From positions 69,807,955-69,871,954 of the forward strand of contig CM035435.1 in the NCBI GenBank assembly GCA_020310875.1: 64,000 nucleotides of DNA. Direction: 5' to 3'. The notes below the pieces were generated by a model. The model was not told the origin of the DNA, made no database searches, and saw only the letters and a list, made by a program, of their open reading frames with translations. How positions within the stretch are numbered: the stretch's first letter is position 1; each line of letters opens with the position of its first letter. This DNA is from Ceratopteris richardii. Taxonomy: Eukaryota; Streptophyta; Polypodiopsida; Polypodiales; Pteridaceae. The position numbers and the translations under genes were made by a program. Of this stretch, positions 12,319 through 23,742 are shown in pieces.

Positions 12319-13591
12319 TGTTGGAGCAAGTCTATGACAAGCCTAAGTATTGGCTTGAGTCCCACAAATTCAAAGAAGAAGCTTTAAAATGAAGACAATG
12401 TAAAGTTCACTTGTGAACTACCTCTTGTAACTTTTGAAGTCTTTACTTAATGTAAACGTGAAAGAATCTTAAGTGGTTGAGTCCACTTGATCAAAAAGGG
12501 AAAGAGGAGCCACGAATTTGTGATTTGTGGTAGGTAGAGAATCAAATCAATCACTAATTGATTGGAGAGTGATTGAGGGAAGTTAGCCTCCCAATCTCAA
12601 CTATATATAGATGACAATTTTAGTCATGGTTAGAGAGACCTAAGAGAAAACCTCGAAGAGCTGAGCTTTATGCCATATCATGGTGTGGTTTCAAGGCACA
12701 CATATGTATCAGTAAGTACATTGTATTGTACAATCAATATACTTTCATTTTCATGATCATTTGAGTTCATATTTCCATGTTCTTGTGAAGTGTACTACTC
12801 ACTGCCATATCTCTCAGTTTTCTGAGTCCGATTGGAGAGATGGTTTCTCTGATCTTGGTGCATCATTTTCAGTGATTTAACTTGATTAAGTTAGCTCTAT
12901 AAGTCTACTATATGCTCATAAATTTTCATTTCATTTGGGTGTTTAAATCTTCAGTTAGGTTCAATTGAAGTCAACCTTGTCTGTTCATTTTCACTTCTCT
13001 ATTAGGTATCCGACTTTTTTACTCATTTTGTCAGATCTGTTTCTCAATGTGTACTTACCCAAAGTCACTGATTTAAAGCCTATTGGATTCCCATACGGTC
13101 TAGTATAAGCATACAAATTTTCATAATCAGTGCATTCTTAAATCTTGAGTTATGTTCATTTTTCTGCTCACTGGTCTCATTAATATAGCAGCCCGTGAAA
13201 ATCGAGATGATATCATCACTTGTTAAACATCATTCTCAGTGTGTGGTTCATTATTTTTGATGGTATTACTCTTAAAAGTTAGCTCTTTAAGTTAAATAGA
13301 CTTTCCCAAAAGGAATTAAGCTAATTACTGCTGTGCTCAGAGAATTATGCAAAACAGTGGACAGGTGTATGAACCAAAATAGCAAGTTCTTCACCTCTGA
13401 GCTAACTCCAACTTATCTGTTTTGATCTATCTTTTTGAGAGTGATCTTTCAAGGTACATAGAGTTTCTAATACATCCATTGGCAAGCTAAAAGGGCCCAC
13501 CACATACTCTTGGAGTTCATTTGGCTGGTGTAGATCAAGGATTTTGCAACACCTCTTCATCTTCAAGCACATACCTATCCATCTCTTCACA
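12319..13591 (+). repeat. Copia LTR 2 (middle LTR)
   Basis: 1273 bp copy of the 6797-8065 LTR, with TATA variant CTATATATAG near 12601. Instead of host DNA it is followed by a perfect second primer site, so it acts as 3' LTR of one unit and 5' LTR of the next. Confidence 0.88.
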
Positions 13592-13608
13592 ATGGTATCA
13601 GAGCAAGG

Positions 13609-14273
13609 ATGGCAGATGGATTTCCTTCATCAATTAACAAATTGGACAGAGGTAACTACTCAGCTTGGTCATTAAGAATGGAAGCTTATCTCCAAGGTAG
13701 AATTTTATATGGTTATGTCGCTGGAGATGAAGTTATGCCAAGTTTCAGGAACAAAAGTCAACCAACACAAGAAGAGCAAGAAAGATTGAGCACATGGTGC
13801 TCCAAGGATGCGCTTGCAAGGTCTTATCTCCTCAACTCTATCTCAGATTTTTTGTTGCCTCACATTAGTTATAAGACATCTCAGGAAGTGTGGGATGTAG
13901 TTGAAGCTTTCTTCTCTTCAAGTACTAAAGCTAGGAAGCATCAAGTATGGCTAGATTTCACATCTCTCAAGAAGGCTCCCAAACAAAATGTGACTGATTT
14001 TGTCACAAAGCTCAAGGACATAGCAGATGAGTTGGGAAGCATTCACCACAACTATGGATTTGTACATGGACATGCATGTACCTGATTTCAATACACTCAT
14101 TGGACAACTACTTACTCAAGAGGCAAAGCTTATCAAAAATGGAGAAAGCTCTAAAGGTAATCAATCTTTAGCCTTATAAACTGATAAAAGCAAGTCCAAA
14201 GAAAACAAAGGAAAGTCAAAGAAACTGGATGATGAAGCAAGAACATATCAAGCTAACTATGCAGGTAGAGGAA
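13609..14273 (+). pseudogene. Second, truncated copia gag after LTR 2
   Basis: ATGGCAGATGG starts a gag nearly identical to the first copy, but without its two stops at the start. A 77-bp deletion at about 14034-14043 joined two copies of gggaagcatt (8511 and 8588 in the full copy) and shifts the frame. The sequence stops at the glycine/arginine-rich region (about 14273) and runs into an LTR fragment. It is part of a duplicated 5' internal region, not a separate insertion, because no target duplication separates it from LTR 2. Confidence 0.82.
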
Positions 14274-14401
14274 AGTCTAATACATCCATTGGCAAGCTAA
14301 AAGGGCCCACCACATACTCCTCGAGTTCATTTGGCTGGTGTAGATGAAGGATTTTGCAACACCTCTTCATCTTCAAGCACATACCTATCCATCTCTTAAC
14401 A
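14274..14401 (+). repeat. Truncated copia LTR 3 (last 128 bp)
   Basis: Matches the final part of LTR 1 and LTR 2, ending CTCTTAACA (TTCACA in the others), and is followed by the duplicated target aattc. The 5' part, including TATA box and U3, is missing. Confidence 0.82.
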
Positions 14402-15057
14402 AATTCTATATCTCTTGTAGAGAGATATAAAGAAGTAACAAAAGAATGAAATGAAGATGGAAGTGAATTTAAAAGTGTGTTTACCATCTCCTCGTTCGAA
14501 ATACTGACTGCAACATTAAATGACTGACCACATAAGTCTTTGAGCTTCAAAATATGTAACTGAACTGACTCACCAACTTTCATCCTTGTGTTGCCTATTG
14601 TCTCCCTAGATGAGTTTTCCTAGTAAGATTTATGATTTGATAGAGATTCTCTAACTCCAACCAAGCATGTCGAGAGGTTTTGCATGACCTGATTTGGGGT
14701 ATAATATGCCTCGACTCCCATGGCAATGAGAAAAAGTGCTTGTGCATCCCTTGAATCCTATCTAGTTTACTCTTCTATAGGAAGTAATCTAGTAGTGTCA
14801 TGGACTTTGGATGATGAAAGAGTTTCTTCTTATTCTTCAATGACCTCCTCTTGAGCTCAAATTGGGGCCATAGGTCTTTTGGAAGATGAAGCAACATCTT
14901 CTCCTCATTGTCTTGGCCTTGGGTACTTGCCATTGACAATATTCCACAAGTCTTTAGATAGTAACAAATTCATCACAATAAAACTCCACATTGTATAGTT
15001 AGACATTCCTTCAAGCTTATCTTCATTCTCAAGTCCTTAAGGATGTATGTCAACTAT
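14402..15057 (-). pseudogene. Decayed copia gag (upstream part)
   Basis: Minus-strand Gag readable at 14583-14402 (MKVGESVQLHILKLKDLCG, LLNSLPSSFHSFVTSLYLST), a UBN2-like segment of copia Gag. Earlier residues (AMGVEAYYTPNQVMQNLS) are visible near 14730-14680 with several stops. The Gag sequence continues at 6796 across the inserted copia complex. Upstream lies a minus-strand initiator-Met-type primer site, confirming orientation. Non-functional. Confidence 0.72.
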
Positions 15058-15070
15058 GCTTTGATACCAA
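15058..15070 (-). other. Primer-binding site, minus-strand copia
   Basis: The reverse complement reads TTGGTATCAAAGC, one mismatch from the initiator-Met-type site, four bases from an LTR end (15075). Confidence 0.68.
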
Positions 15071-15074
15071 ATGT

Positions 15075-15186
15075 TGGAAGTGAGGTGGCCCCTAATAATA
15101 ATATTCTTAGGTTTACATGTGTGTATCTAAGCTCACAATGTCTTAGGGATTTGCCACGAATGAAACTAAATCTCAATCATCAAGAA
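15075..15186 (-). repeat. 5' LTR remnant of the decayed minus-strand copia
   Basis: Adjacent to the primer site and starting TGGAAGTGAGGTGGCCC, nearly the same terminus as the LTRs of the coding-poor element at 26643 and 31105 (TGGAAGTGAGGTAGGCCC). Similarity fades beyond about 25 bp; it is cut off where plus-strand copia RT begins. Confidence 0.5.
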
Positions 15187-16460
15187 AAGTTACAAGGTAA
15201 AGGAGAATCTTGATGGCTCAATTAATAGGTACAAAGCAAGGTTTGCAGCTAAGGGTTTTGCTCAAAGCCAAGGTATTGATTATGAGGAGACATTCTCACC
15301 TGTGGCAAAAATGCCTACACTTAGAGTACTCATGAGTGTAGCATCCTCTAAAAATTCGAATATCTATCAAATGGATGTTAAAAATGCTTTTCTAAGTGGT
15401 TGGATTTTAGAGGAGGTATACATGGCTCAACCTCCTGGCTTTGAAGATCAATCATATCTAGAATATGTATGCAAGTTGAAGAAAGCCTTGTATGGCTTGA
15501 AGCAAGCTCCTAGAGCTTGGAATCATAGATTAGTCACTTATTTGTAGGATAAAGGATTTATGGTAAGCAAGGCAGGTCCTTCCCTCTTCATAAAGAGGAA
15601 TCACTTAGAGGTTATATAGCTTTGTGTATATGTGGATGATATAATCATTATAGGTAATGACGTAGAAGGAATCAAGAGGATCAAAGCTCAAATGAAAGAA
15701 GAATTCAAGATTAGTGATCTTGGCTTACTCACTTACTTCCTAGGTTTGAAAGTGGTATATACAGAAAGAGGTATGCTCCTAGCTTAGAGAAATTATATTG
15801 GAGATATGCTCTGCAAATTCAAAATGGAAAATACAAAGGTTACAGGTACACCCATGGAGGTAAATCATGAGCTAAGTGCTCATGGAGGTGCATTAATTGA
15901 AGATGTCACTAGTTACCAAAGCTTAGTTGGAAGCTTGAACTATGCTACTCTAACTAGAGTAGATATATGCTATGGAGTTAGTATGCTAAGTCAATTGATG
16001 CACACTCCAAGGAAGCCTCACATGGAAGCAGCTAAAAGAATCCTAAAGTATTTGAAGGGCAATTCATAAAGGGCTATATTACCCTTATACATCTAATATA
16101 GATTATTTTTTTATGTAGATTGGGTAGGTTCCAAAGATGATAGGAGGAGCACATCAGGCTTTCTCACATTTTCAAGTACAAAATTTATCTCATGGTCTTC
16201 AAAGAATCAACCTACAATTGCTCTCTCATCAATTGAAGCTGAATATAGAGGACTACAAAATGCTACTCAAGAAGCTATGTGGATAAAGACCCTATATTCA
16301 GATTTAGGGTTGAATACTTCTAATCCAAAACATATTTGGAGACAACATTAGTTCTTTGCATCTTGCTGCTAACCTTATCTATCATGACAGAACCAAACAC
16401 ATTGAAGTTCACTACCATTATGTCAAAGAAAAGATCATGAGTAAGGAGATATATTTCAAA
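15187..16460 (+). pseudogene. Decayed copia reverse transcriptase/RNase H
   Basis: Begins within RT ([18 protein letters not shown]), continues with [20 protein letters not shown], the catalytic box LCVYVDDIIITGND and RNase H motifs (WVGSKDDRRSTSGFLTF, ALSSIEAEYRGL). Stops near 15546, 15618, 15786 and 16068 and a frameshift near 16330 disable it. It is close to the RT of the 6797 element but is not that copy. No gag, protease, integrase or LTR is attached on the left: it abuts the LTR remnant of an oppositely oriented copia, so it is a truncated fragment. Confidence 0.82.
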
Positions 16461-17016
16461 CTCAAGAAGTGAGTATAAATAGAGGTGATTTAGTCATGGG
16501 GAAAGTGTGCCATTTTTGAGAGACTTTAGGATACATCATTGAGCTCAACATTAATCTCAAATCATGTATGAGTATTCCACTACACTTCCCTTGTATCATA
16601 CATTCATTATCACACACATTTTGATACATTTTCTCAAGTATATCTCTATCTACTATTCTCTATTGCATCTTTATCATTTCAATGACTTTGCAAAAGTGAT
16701 TTCACCATGTATACTCCATGATTGGCTACACTTTAACTTAGTATAGTTAGAGTGAAGTGTCTCCTATCTACCTATCAAGTTTCATCACTTTTTGTTTAGT
16801 CAATATTGAGATATGAAGTGAGAAAGTTGTCTATTTTTGCATAACTTCATGCTCCTGAAATGTTGAGATGTTCCCCCTTGAGCTGCTAAAATTATTTTTG
16901 AGTGTATGGTGCCTCTAAATTCATGAAATAAATTGTGTTAGTTATCCATGCTCTTGAATTAGATGTGTGCAAAACCTGTGTGGTCAATTCATACCAGGTT
17001 GTGAGCTTTGAGCAAA
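16461..17016. other. Non-coding, possible LTR remnant
   Basis: AT-rich sequence between decayed copia RNase H and a gypsy integrase. It contains TATAAAT at 16474-16480 and long pyrimidine-rich runs, as an LTR promoter would, but there is no second copy in the window to prove LTR identity. No coding capacity seen. Confidence 0.35.
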
Positions 17017-17501
17017 ATCACATGCGGAATACATTATTGTTGCCATTGATTACATAACTAAGTGGGGTAGAAGTAAAGGCCATGATGAAGAATGATGCTC
17101 AAATGATGGCTAAGTTCTTATTCGAGAACATGTTCACTAGATATGGGTTACCAATAGAGTTAGTAGGTGATAGAGGTACACAATTCTTGAATGACATCAT
17201 TGAAAACCTTCTCCAAGAATTCTTGGTGATACATAAGAAGTCTGCCCCCTATCATCCACAAGTTAACGGACAAGCAGAGAGCACAAATAATATCCTATGT
17301 AATGTATTAACAAAGCTGGTAAATAATACATGCTCTAGTTGGGATAAAAAGCTACATCATGATGTTTGGGCATATCGAATCGCTTATAAAATGGTGCTCC
17401 AAGCTACACACTTTTAGATTATATTTGGCCAAAATGTAGTATTATACTTAGATTTCTTGATATCCACATTGAAAGTAGGACAAGAGTATCAATGGACCGA
17501 C
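17017..17501 (+). pseudogene. Gypsy element A: integrase core, left part
   Basis: Starts abruptly in the integrase core (EYIIVAIDY), has the second catalytic Asp in LVGDRGTQF and the Glu in NGQAESTNN, and ends at DFLISTLKVGQEYQWTD. It is the plus-strand counterpart of the integrase at 26225-23931. A frameshift near 17068 and a TAG near 17416 disable it. It is interrupted at 17501 by the large minus-strand element; the next residues (GHELSSR) resume at 41903, and ccgac is duplicated on both sides. Confidence 0.82.
17497..17501. repeat. Target-site duplication, left copy (ccgac)
   Basis: ccgac precedes the LTR terminus TGGTGTAGC; the same five bases follow the opposite terminus CCAACA at 41898-41902, and the split integrase frame is restored when one copy is removed. 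Confidence 0.88.
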
Positions 17502-18063
17502 TGGTGTAGCTCAGTGATGAGTAGCACCTCCTTTAATGTCAATCCGGGAAGACATGAGGATGGTATGAAGACCTCGAGCAAGTGGAGGCACAAGTGCGTG
17601 AGTGAGAAGCACACAAGCATGCACACACATACACGCACACGCGCACACACGGCAAGACAAAGAGTGAGAAGCAATGGAGTTCTTAGATTACTTTCAAAAA
17701 GCTCTTACAAGTTCATTTCAATTACAATCCAACCTCAAAAATGAGCTCTCTAGCTCCTTTTATAGTTTTTGACTAGCCTTGGCCCTGTCCAGACCTAGTG
17801 TCCGGCCTACTTAAAAATTAGGTTCCAGGGCTTATTAGAGGGCTCAAACGAGATCTAAAAAATATGAAAATTGGCAAGTAAATACTTCTAAAGCTCCTCA
17901 AGCTCAAGGACTCCTTGGCTTGCACAAAATGGAGCTACAAAAATACGAAATGATATTTACAATGGTTTTTAGTGATGAAAATCACTATTTGTGTAGGGAT
18001 TTTCTCTATTAATTTGTCATACATACCTTTGAGCTCCCTACTTGCTCTTTCTTCTTGTGTGCT
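17502..18063 (-). repeat. Truncated outer LTR of the large gypsy element
   Basis: 562 bp matching the 3' four-fifths of the 696-bp LTR; the first 134 bp (U3 start) are absent and it runs directly into leader sequence at 18062-18063 through the shared bases ct. I count six substitutions and one 1-bp indel against the 5' LTR, whereas the middle LTR differs from the 5' LTR at about one base. Confidence 0.85.
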
Positions 18064-19108
18064 AGAAAATTGGCCAAACTTGCCCTTCTAATGCGTTCGC
18101 AAGTTCTGTCAGTCGCGATTGACAGGTCAGTCGCGATTGATGTGTCGATCGTGATTGACAGGTCCGTCGTGGCTGTCAGTCGCGATTGATGTGTCGATCG
18201 CGATTGACAGGTCCGTCATGGTTGTCAGTTGCGATTGATGTGTCGATCGCGATTGACAGGTCCGTCGTGGCTGTCAGTCGCGATTGATGTGTCAATCCCG
18301 ATTGACAGGTCAGTCGCGAGGGTCTGTCCGTCATGGTCAAACAGTCGTTGACTGTGTCGGTCGCGATTGACAGAGGCGTCGTGGACTGTCAGTCGTGATT
18401 GACGTGTCAATCGCGATTGATGACTCGATCGCGATTGACACATGTCACGCGTATGATCCGTCAGTCGTGGTCAATCGGTCGTTGACTCTGTCGGTCGCGA
18501 TTGACAGAGCCGTCGTGGGCTGTCAGTCGCGATGGACAGGTCGATCGCGATTGACAAGTCTGTCCGTCGTGGTTTGTCGATCGCGATTGACAGAGCGATC
18601 GCGATTGACAGAAATCTGAGGAGTTTCAAAATTCTAAGCACATTTTTGGGAAGCTCTAGGCCTGTAGATCATGGTTTTGCACTTTGTTTGGCAATTTGAG
18701 CATTTTTTCTGTCGGTCGTGATTGACAGAAGTCGGCGACACACAGACAGTTACCGAGAATTCAGTACCTGCGCAGAGTGCTGGGGACGATGATGCGGCCT
18801 GTACCTGCAAGACAGCTCAAGAAACATGCAAAAACAGCACCCACAATTTCGCTCTCTCGCTCTCTCTCACAAGTGAAATGAGGGAAATGAGGTGGAGGAG
18901 GTGATATGATCAAAAAACTGAAATTTTCGCGATGATGGAAATGGAGGTGGAAGATGGTGATGATGATGATGGTGATGATGGTGGTAAGGTAAGAAAGAGA
19001 AAAATAGGAAAAGTAAAGAAATTACCTACAACGCCAACGTCTCCAATCTACGTCTTACCATCACACACTCGTCCTCAAAGCTCGATCCCCGGCAACGGCG
19101 CCAAAATT
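18062..19108 (-). repeat. Duplicated primer site and leader segment
   Basis: 1047 bp, the same length as and almost identical to 40155-41201 (PBS plus leader of the full unit). It contains the tRNA-Asp-type primer site (19086-19103) and the palindromic minisatellite (about 18116-18613). It has no gag; it ends at the truncated LTR. Confidence 0.88.
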
Positions 19109-19804
19109 TGGTGTAGCTCAGTGATGGGTAGCACCTCCTTTAATGTCAATCCGGGAAGACGTGAGGATGGTATGAAGACCTCGAGCAAGTGGAGGCACAA
19201 GTGCGTGAGTGAGAAGCACACAAGCATGCACACACATACACGCACACGTGCACACACGGCAAGACAAAGAGTGAGAAGCAATGGAGTTCTTAGATTACTT
19301 TCAAAAAGCTCTTACAAGTTCATTTCAATTACAATCCAACCTCAAAAATGAGCTCTCTAGCTCCTTTTATAGTTTTTGACTAGCCTTGGCCCTGTCTAGA
19401 CCTAGTGTCCGGCCTAGTTAAAAATTAGGTTCCAGGGCTTATTAGAGGGCTCAAACGAGATCTAAAAAATATGAAAATTGGCAGGTAAATACTTCTAAAG
19501 CTCCTCAAGCTCAAGGACTCCTTGGCTTGCACAAAATGGAGCTACAAAAATACGAAATGATATTTACAATGGTTTTTAGTGATGAAAATCACTATTTGTG
19601 TAGGGATTTTCTCTATTGATTTGTCATACATACCTTTGAGCTCCCTACTGCTCTTTCTTCTTGTGTGCTCAACTCCTTGATGTCTGAAAAATTTAGATGG
19701 CCTACTTGCCAGATCTTCTTTGACTGCCATGTCTGCTTGTGCTGTCCCTTCGCTCTGACTCTCTTCGTCTTGTGGCTCCTTCGGTTCCCTGACTGCTGCC
19801 AACA
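19109..19804 (-). repeat. Middle LTR (3' LTR of the main unit)
   Basis: 696 bp, exactly the length of the 5' LTR at 41202-41897, and nearly identical to it. It is preceded on the minus strand by a polypurine tract and followed by a primer site, so it belongs to two overlapping units. Ends are TGTTGG and CTACACCA. Confidence 0.9.
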
Positions 19805-19820
19805 CCCCCCCCCCCACTCT
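19805..19820 (-). other. Polypurine tract with an 11-G run
   Basis: Minus strand AGAGTG followed by G-run directly against the LTR start. The related tracts at 3726 and 58220 have only six G, so the run has expanded here. Confidence 0.8.
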
Positions 19821-19849
19821 CGCGTCTGTCGCCCCTGACAGACCCTTGT

Positions 19850-22800
19850 CTAGATGTTCGTTGAACGTAGTATTGGACGACGTCGGAAGCGAGGTGATGT
19901 TCTTCTAATCCGTGCTAGATCTGTTAATAATGCGTCCCAATTCACTGGTCCTGGTACGTCCGGATGTGGCACCCGTAGTTGTTATGAATGTATAGTTCTC
20001 TCCACAGCGAATAAGTGGAGGAGATGTGAAGGCCTGCGTACAAAAATTTCTGAGTGATATTCCCAGAATCCCGTTATGAACATCTCCTCGAATGTCTATT
20101 TAAAACAGGCGGGGAGGTACTTTATTCTGGCGTGCCAAGCATATATTACTTCTATTGATGGGGTGGTGCTCATGTCGTAAACTAGGTCTTGGTTGCCTGT
20201 AACAAAGCCTGCTCCTGAGAAGTGGGGATCCTTAATGTTTTTAAATGTCCTGAATGTGATCAGCATTAATTCAAATATTTTCATACACATTTGTGCCATC
20301 ACATCGGGTGTATTGCGTAGTCGAGTGCTCCAGTGTCTGATAGTAGAAATCATGTAATTTACAGTGGGAGGTCCTTGTGGAGGTGCTAGATAAACATAAT
20401 TTAGCCACTTGGCACAGCCTTTGATGTTCTTGACAGCAATGGTGAATTCGGGCCATGTGCGTCTTCGTAGGACTGGGGAATAACAAGGATTGTACTTAAT
20501 AAAGAGGGGCATGTTATTCCAGGTTCGTACCATTTCAGGATAAGTCTCCAAAAGACAGATCCTCCAAGTGGGTTGATGAATAGATCCTCTTTTCGCACTC
20601 TCTGGTATATCGTCGGGGCCAAACTGGGTGGCAAAGGTGGGGGCCTTCCCACATTGTCGTTGGATCTCTGCGTTGTAATCAGCCAATAATATGCAATATG
20701 GCACATACTGATCATCATTGGTCCCTATCCACCTGTGATGGGACATACGTCTGAAATACTCGGACTTGATGACAGTGTCTTCTAATTTGGCTAATGATTG
20801 GATTTGTATTGCTACTCGTTCATCGTGGGTGTTCGCTGTCTTCTCTAACGACTGAAGCCATTCAGGTGCTTCCACTTCTAAGGTATCCATTCCCTCTGAG
20901 GTCTGTTGCCCTCCTGGCATTGGCATAGGAACGTATGGTTCCTCGTACGAATCATCTACCTCAATGGGAACCAAGTCTTCTGGCTCAAGTTCTATGACTA
21001 GAGAGGGTTGCCTTTCGTACTCTAGTAACTTTTTCTGGAGCTCAACCACCTGCTTTGTCAATGCCTTCACTTCCTCTGAAGTCGAGGCCGGTTCTATTAC
21101 CTTGGTTGGAGCCTCCTGTTCCTTGAGCTAGCCACGTAGCTCATCACGTTCCCTTTCCAACTCATCATGAGCATCTAATAGATCTGCATAGCTTTCCAAG
21201 ATGGTCTTCATTGTCTCTGAGGGTACGGCTTTAAACTGCTCTGGATCCATTTCGTGGGGAGAGCCTTCCATTGCTGCTTCTAGATTTGCTTCATTTTGCT
21301 GCTGCAGTCTCTTGTTCTCTTCAAGGGCAGTTGCCATGTGTTTTTTGAGGAGTGCCAAGTTACGCCGGACTCTGAGATTATCAGCTTGGTATACGTCCAG
21401 CAAGGCCTCGAGTTGTTTGGTGCCCGGCTGTTGTGATGGTTGGGGAGTTTCTAGGAGTGTTTGGTGGGCATGTTCGAGCGTGGTGTAACGTTGGTTGAGT
21501 TCTGCATTTTCTTCCTCGATCGCTGTGAGGCGGCTCTGAAGTTTCTGATTGGTAGTGATCACTTGATGATAACGATCGTCGAGAGCTCGATACTCATTCT
21601 GAAGTTGATAGACACATTGATTTAAAGCTAGAAATATATTATTTACATTAAATGATGCAGGGAGAGATGAAGATGCAGGGGAAATGGGGACGGGAAAGGG
21701 AGTTGTGAATGATGTAGAGTCAAGTGGAGATGTGGGTGGAGGGGGTATGGGGGACGGAGGTTGCATGGGGGAAGGGAGTGGTGTTGTGGCAGGAGATGTT
21801 TCCATAGTGTCAAATGTTTGAGTGACCGTGTAGATGGGGACCGTGGGTGGGGTGGATGTGACGTTAGTGAAGAGAGTGGTGAAGGTGGGCATAGTGACTC
21901 CCCCGAATTGGATTCCCGGAGAGAGTGGAATTCCCATGACGATTGTGGTGATAGTGGACGTGGTGGCAATAGTGTCACATGGTGGAGTGAGTTGTGTAGT
22001 GAGAGGTGGGGAGGGTGGTGACAGTGGTGCTTCCTGATGTTCGTCTGTTTGCGTTGTATCTCCTGGTGCTGATACGTTGATATGAATTTGTTTCCCGGAC
22101 CTCATGGGACGGGCGGGAACTCCTTTCTCAAATTGGTGAATGTAGGCCATTGCCTCATGAATGGCTTCATCCAATCCTACTGCATCGGCATGTAGGTTTA
22201 TGGACTCGATGAACATATCATCCACGCCTTCCTCTGCCAACAATTGGTTCATGAGTTTCTTGCCTGCTTCAAGTGACATTTTATGTTGTTCTTGAACTAG
22301 CTGCACGTTCGATATAGTCTTTTTAATTGTGCCGAATATGCGGGGGCACTTGCTAACTCTGAAAGTTCATCATACTCTTGTTCTTCGTAGGCTTCTTCCT
22401 CTTGTTCGGTCTCTTGTTCATCTACGTTGACTTCTACAACTTGCGGTCGGGTGGGGGCTGACGTTGTTGTATGGGTTTGTGGTTCCTGAGCTCGCTCTGT
22501 TTCCATTTCGAGATTAGAGTCGTAGATCAGTCTAGCCACTTCTTCATCAGTGAGATCATTGAGAGTAAAGCCCTGTGGAAATTCCAAGTCTGATGGGACG
22601 GGTGGAAACACCAGATTGGGTCCCTCTGTACTTGGTCTTGGTAGCCGAATGGTGAATGGTCTAATGCGTCGTGTCTGGGGAGGGGTGATCTCTGGTGTAG
22701 TGGTGGCTCCCCTTGGTTGAGCGCAGGGTAATTGGACTCCCCCTCTCATCTTCTTTGATGGAGGACCTTCCGCTGATAGCCTTCTCTGGAACTCCTGGGC

Positions 22801-23742
22801 CCGGGACCATACGAGTGCCCGCTTAATAGGCACGTCATAGGCTAGACATCGATAGATTATCTTGGTCAGAGCACAACACCCGTGGAGCACATTTTTCTGC
22901 TTCTTGTTCCACCGTTGATGGGCTAGGTGGATCTGATCTATGATCCAATGTGGTACGTTGATAGGGAGGTTTTCTGTCTCTGCCAAATACAAGCTAAACC
23001 ATATCTTCTTCGGTGGCATGGTGAATCTTTCCTGGGCGGGAAACACAAAATGCTGCATGACGGTCCATAGGTGAAGAGCGATGGTCGGTGTCATTGCTAC
23101 CATATCCTTCAGCTTATTGAGATCTTTATGTTTCATTCTGCCTGGAACCATTGTTTCCTTTTCAGTAGGAATGTGCATACCATGCATGTCCAATGCTTCT
23201 CGTACCAGATTGAGGGTCAGTTTGAATCTTTTAAGTTCGTGGCCCGGCAACAGTGACGGTAACACAAAAGTGCCGTCGCCTCCCTTGGCCCTGCTAGGAG
23301 TGATGGTACTGATAAGATAAGAACAACGTAAGAAATCCGGCTTTGGTAAGTGGGCCCTGAAATAACTGTCCAGGCCCGCTTTGGTCCATACCGAACGCAT
23401 TACTTCGGCATTCTGATAGTTCTCAAATTTGCGCGCAAAAAAATGGTAGCGTCCCCATTTACCATTAAACTCCAATTCAGCTTCCCAAAAATAGGTTCCA
23501 TCACCCAATGGTCCTACAACATCACTGAACCAATGAGCGTGTTTGCCCACTTGAGAGGTGTGTCCCTGAGGAGGATCCTGAACTGGGAGCCCATGCACAG
23601 CTTGAAGTTCTTGTGGTCTTTCGGTGAGATGTGGTTCGAGGAGGAGTGTTTCTATATCCAAAATCTGTGCGCTGGATCCGGCGTGAGAACTGGAACCTCC
23701 AGCTTCTGCCATGGCACTGCTTGCTTGTTGGTTCTGTATCAT
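19850..23742 (-). pseudogene. Giant accessory ORF of the large gypsy element
   Basis: Starts with ATG at 23742, about 190 nt after the integrase/second-protease ORF. The N-terminal conserved domain (residues about 50-330) carries HAHWFSDVVGPL, KPDFLRCSYLIS, PHWIIDQIHLAHQRW and GCCALTKIIYRCLAYDVPI; then come an acidic region, a Pro/Thr-rich region (about 22050-21670), a coiled coil (about 21640-21010) and the C-terminal domain (FATQFGPDDIP, YNPCYSPV, DLVYDMSTTPS). Damage: a frameshift near 22300, in-frame TAG at about 21128 and 20096 (CAG in homologues), and a further shift near 19950. The polypurine tract follows. No known enzyme motif. Homologous ORFs are at 3-3689, 43781-45394 and 58258-62668, so the protein is a stable part of this element family. 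Confidence 0.8.

Larger units (their letters stand above)
6797..14401 (+). mobile_element. Ty1/copia retrotransposon complex with an extra partial unit
   Basis: Full LTR (6797-8065), initiator-Met-type primer site, gag, protease-integrase-RT-RNase H, polypurine tract, second full LTR (12319-13591), then a second primer site with partial gag (13592-14273) and a 128-bp fragment of the 3' end of an LTR (14274-14401). The whole block is flanked by the 5-bp duplication aattc (6792-6796 and 14402-14406) and interrupts a minus-strand copia gag frame. The pol domain order PR-IN-RT-RH is that of copia. All genes carry stops or frameshifts, so the element is dead. The three-LTR structure most simply reflects unequal LTR recombination followed by a deletion (inference). 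Confidence 0.88.

Noticed and set aside
13592..14401. Separate solo insertion of a second copia element
   Set aside because: No target-site duplication at the 13591/13592 boundary and the primer site follows the LTR directly; it is part of one complex unit.
18110..18620. CRISPR-like array
   Set aside because: Units are irregular in length, imperfect and palindromic, without uniform unique spacers; it is a minisatellite in a plant retroelement leader.
18932..19351. 139-codon plus-strand ORF (and its copy at 41025-41444)
   Set aside because: It runs antisense through the leader, primer site and LTR, has low-complexity residues, and exists twice only because the DNA is duplicated.
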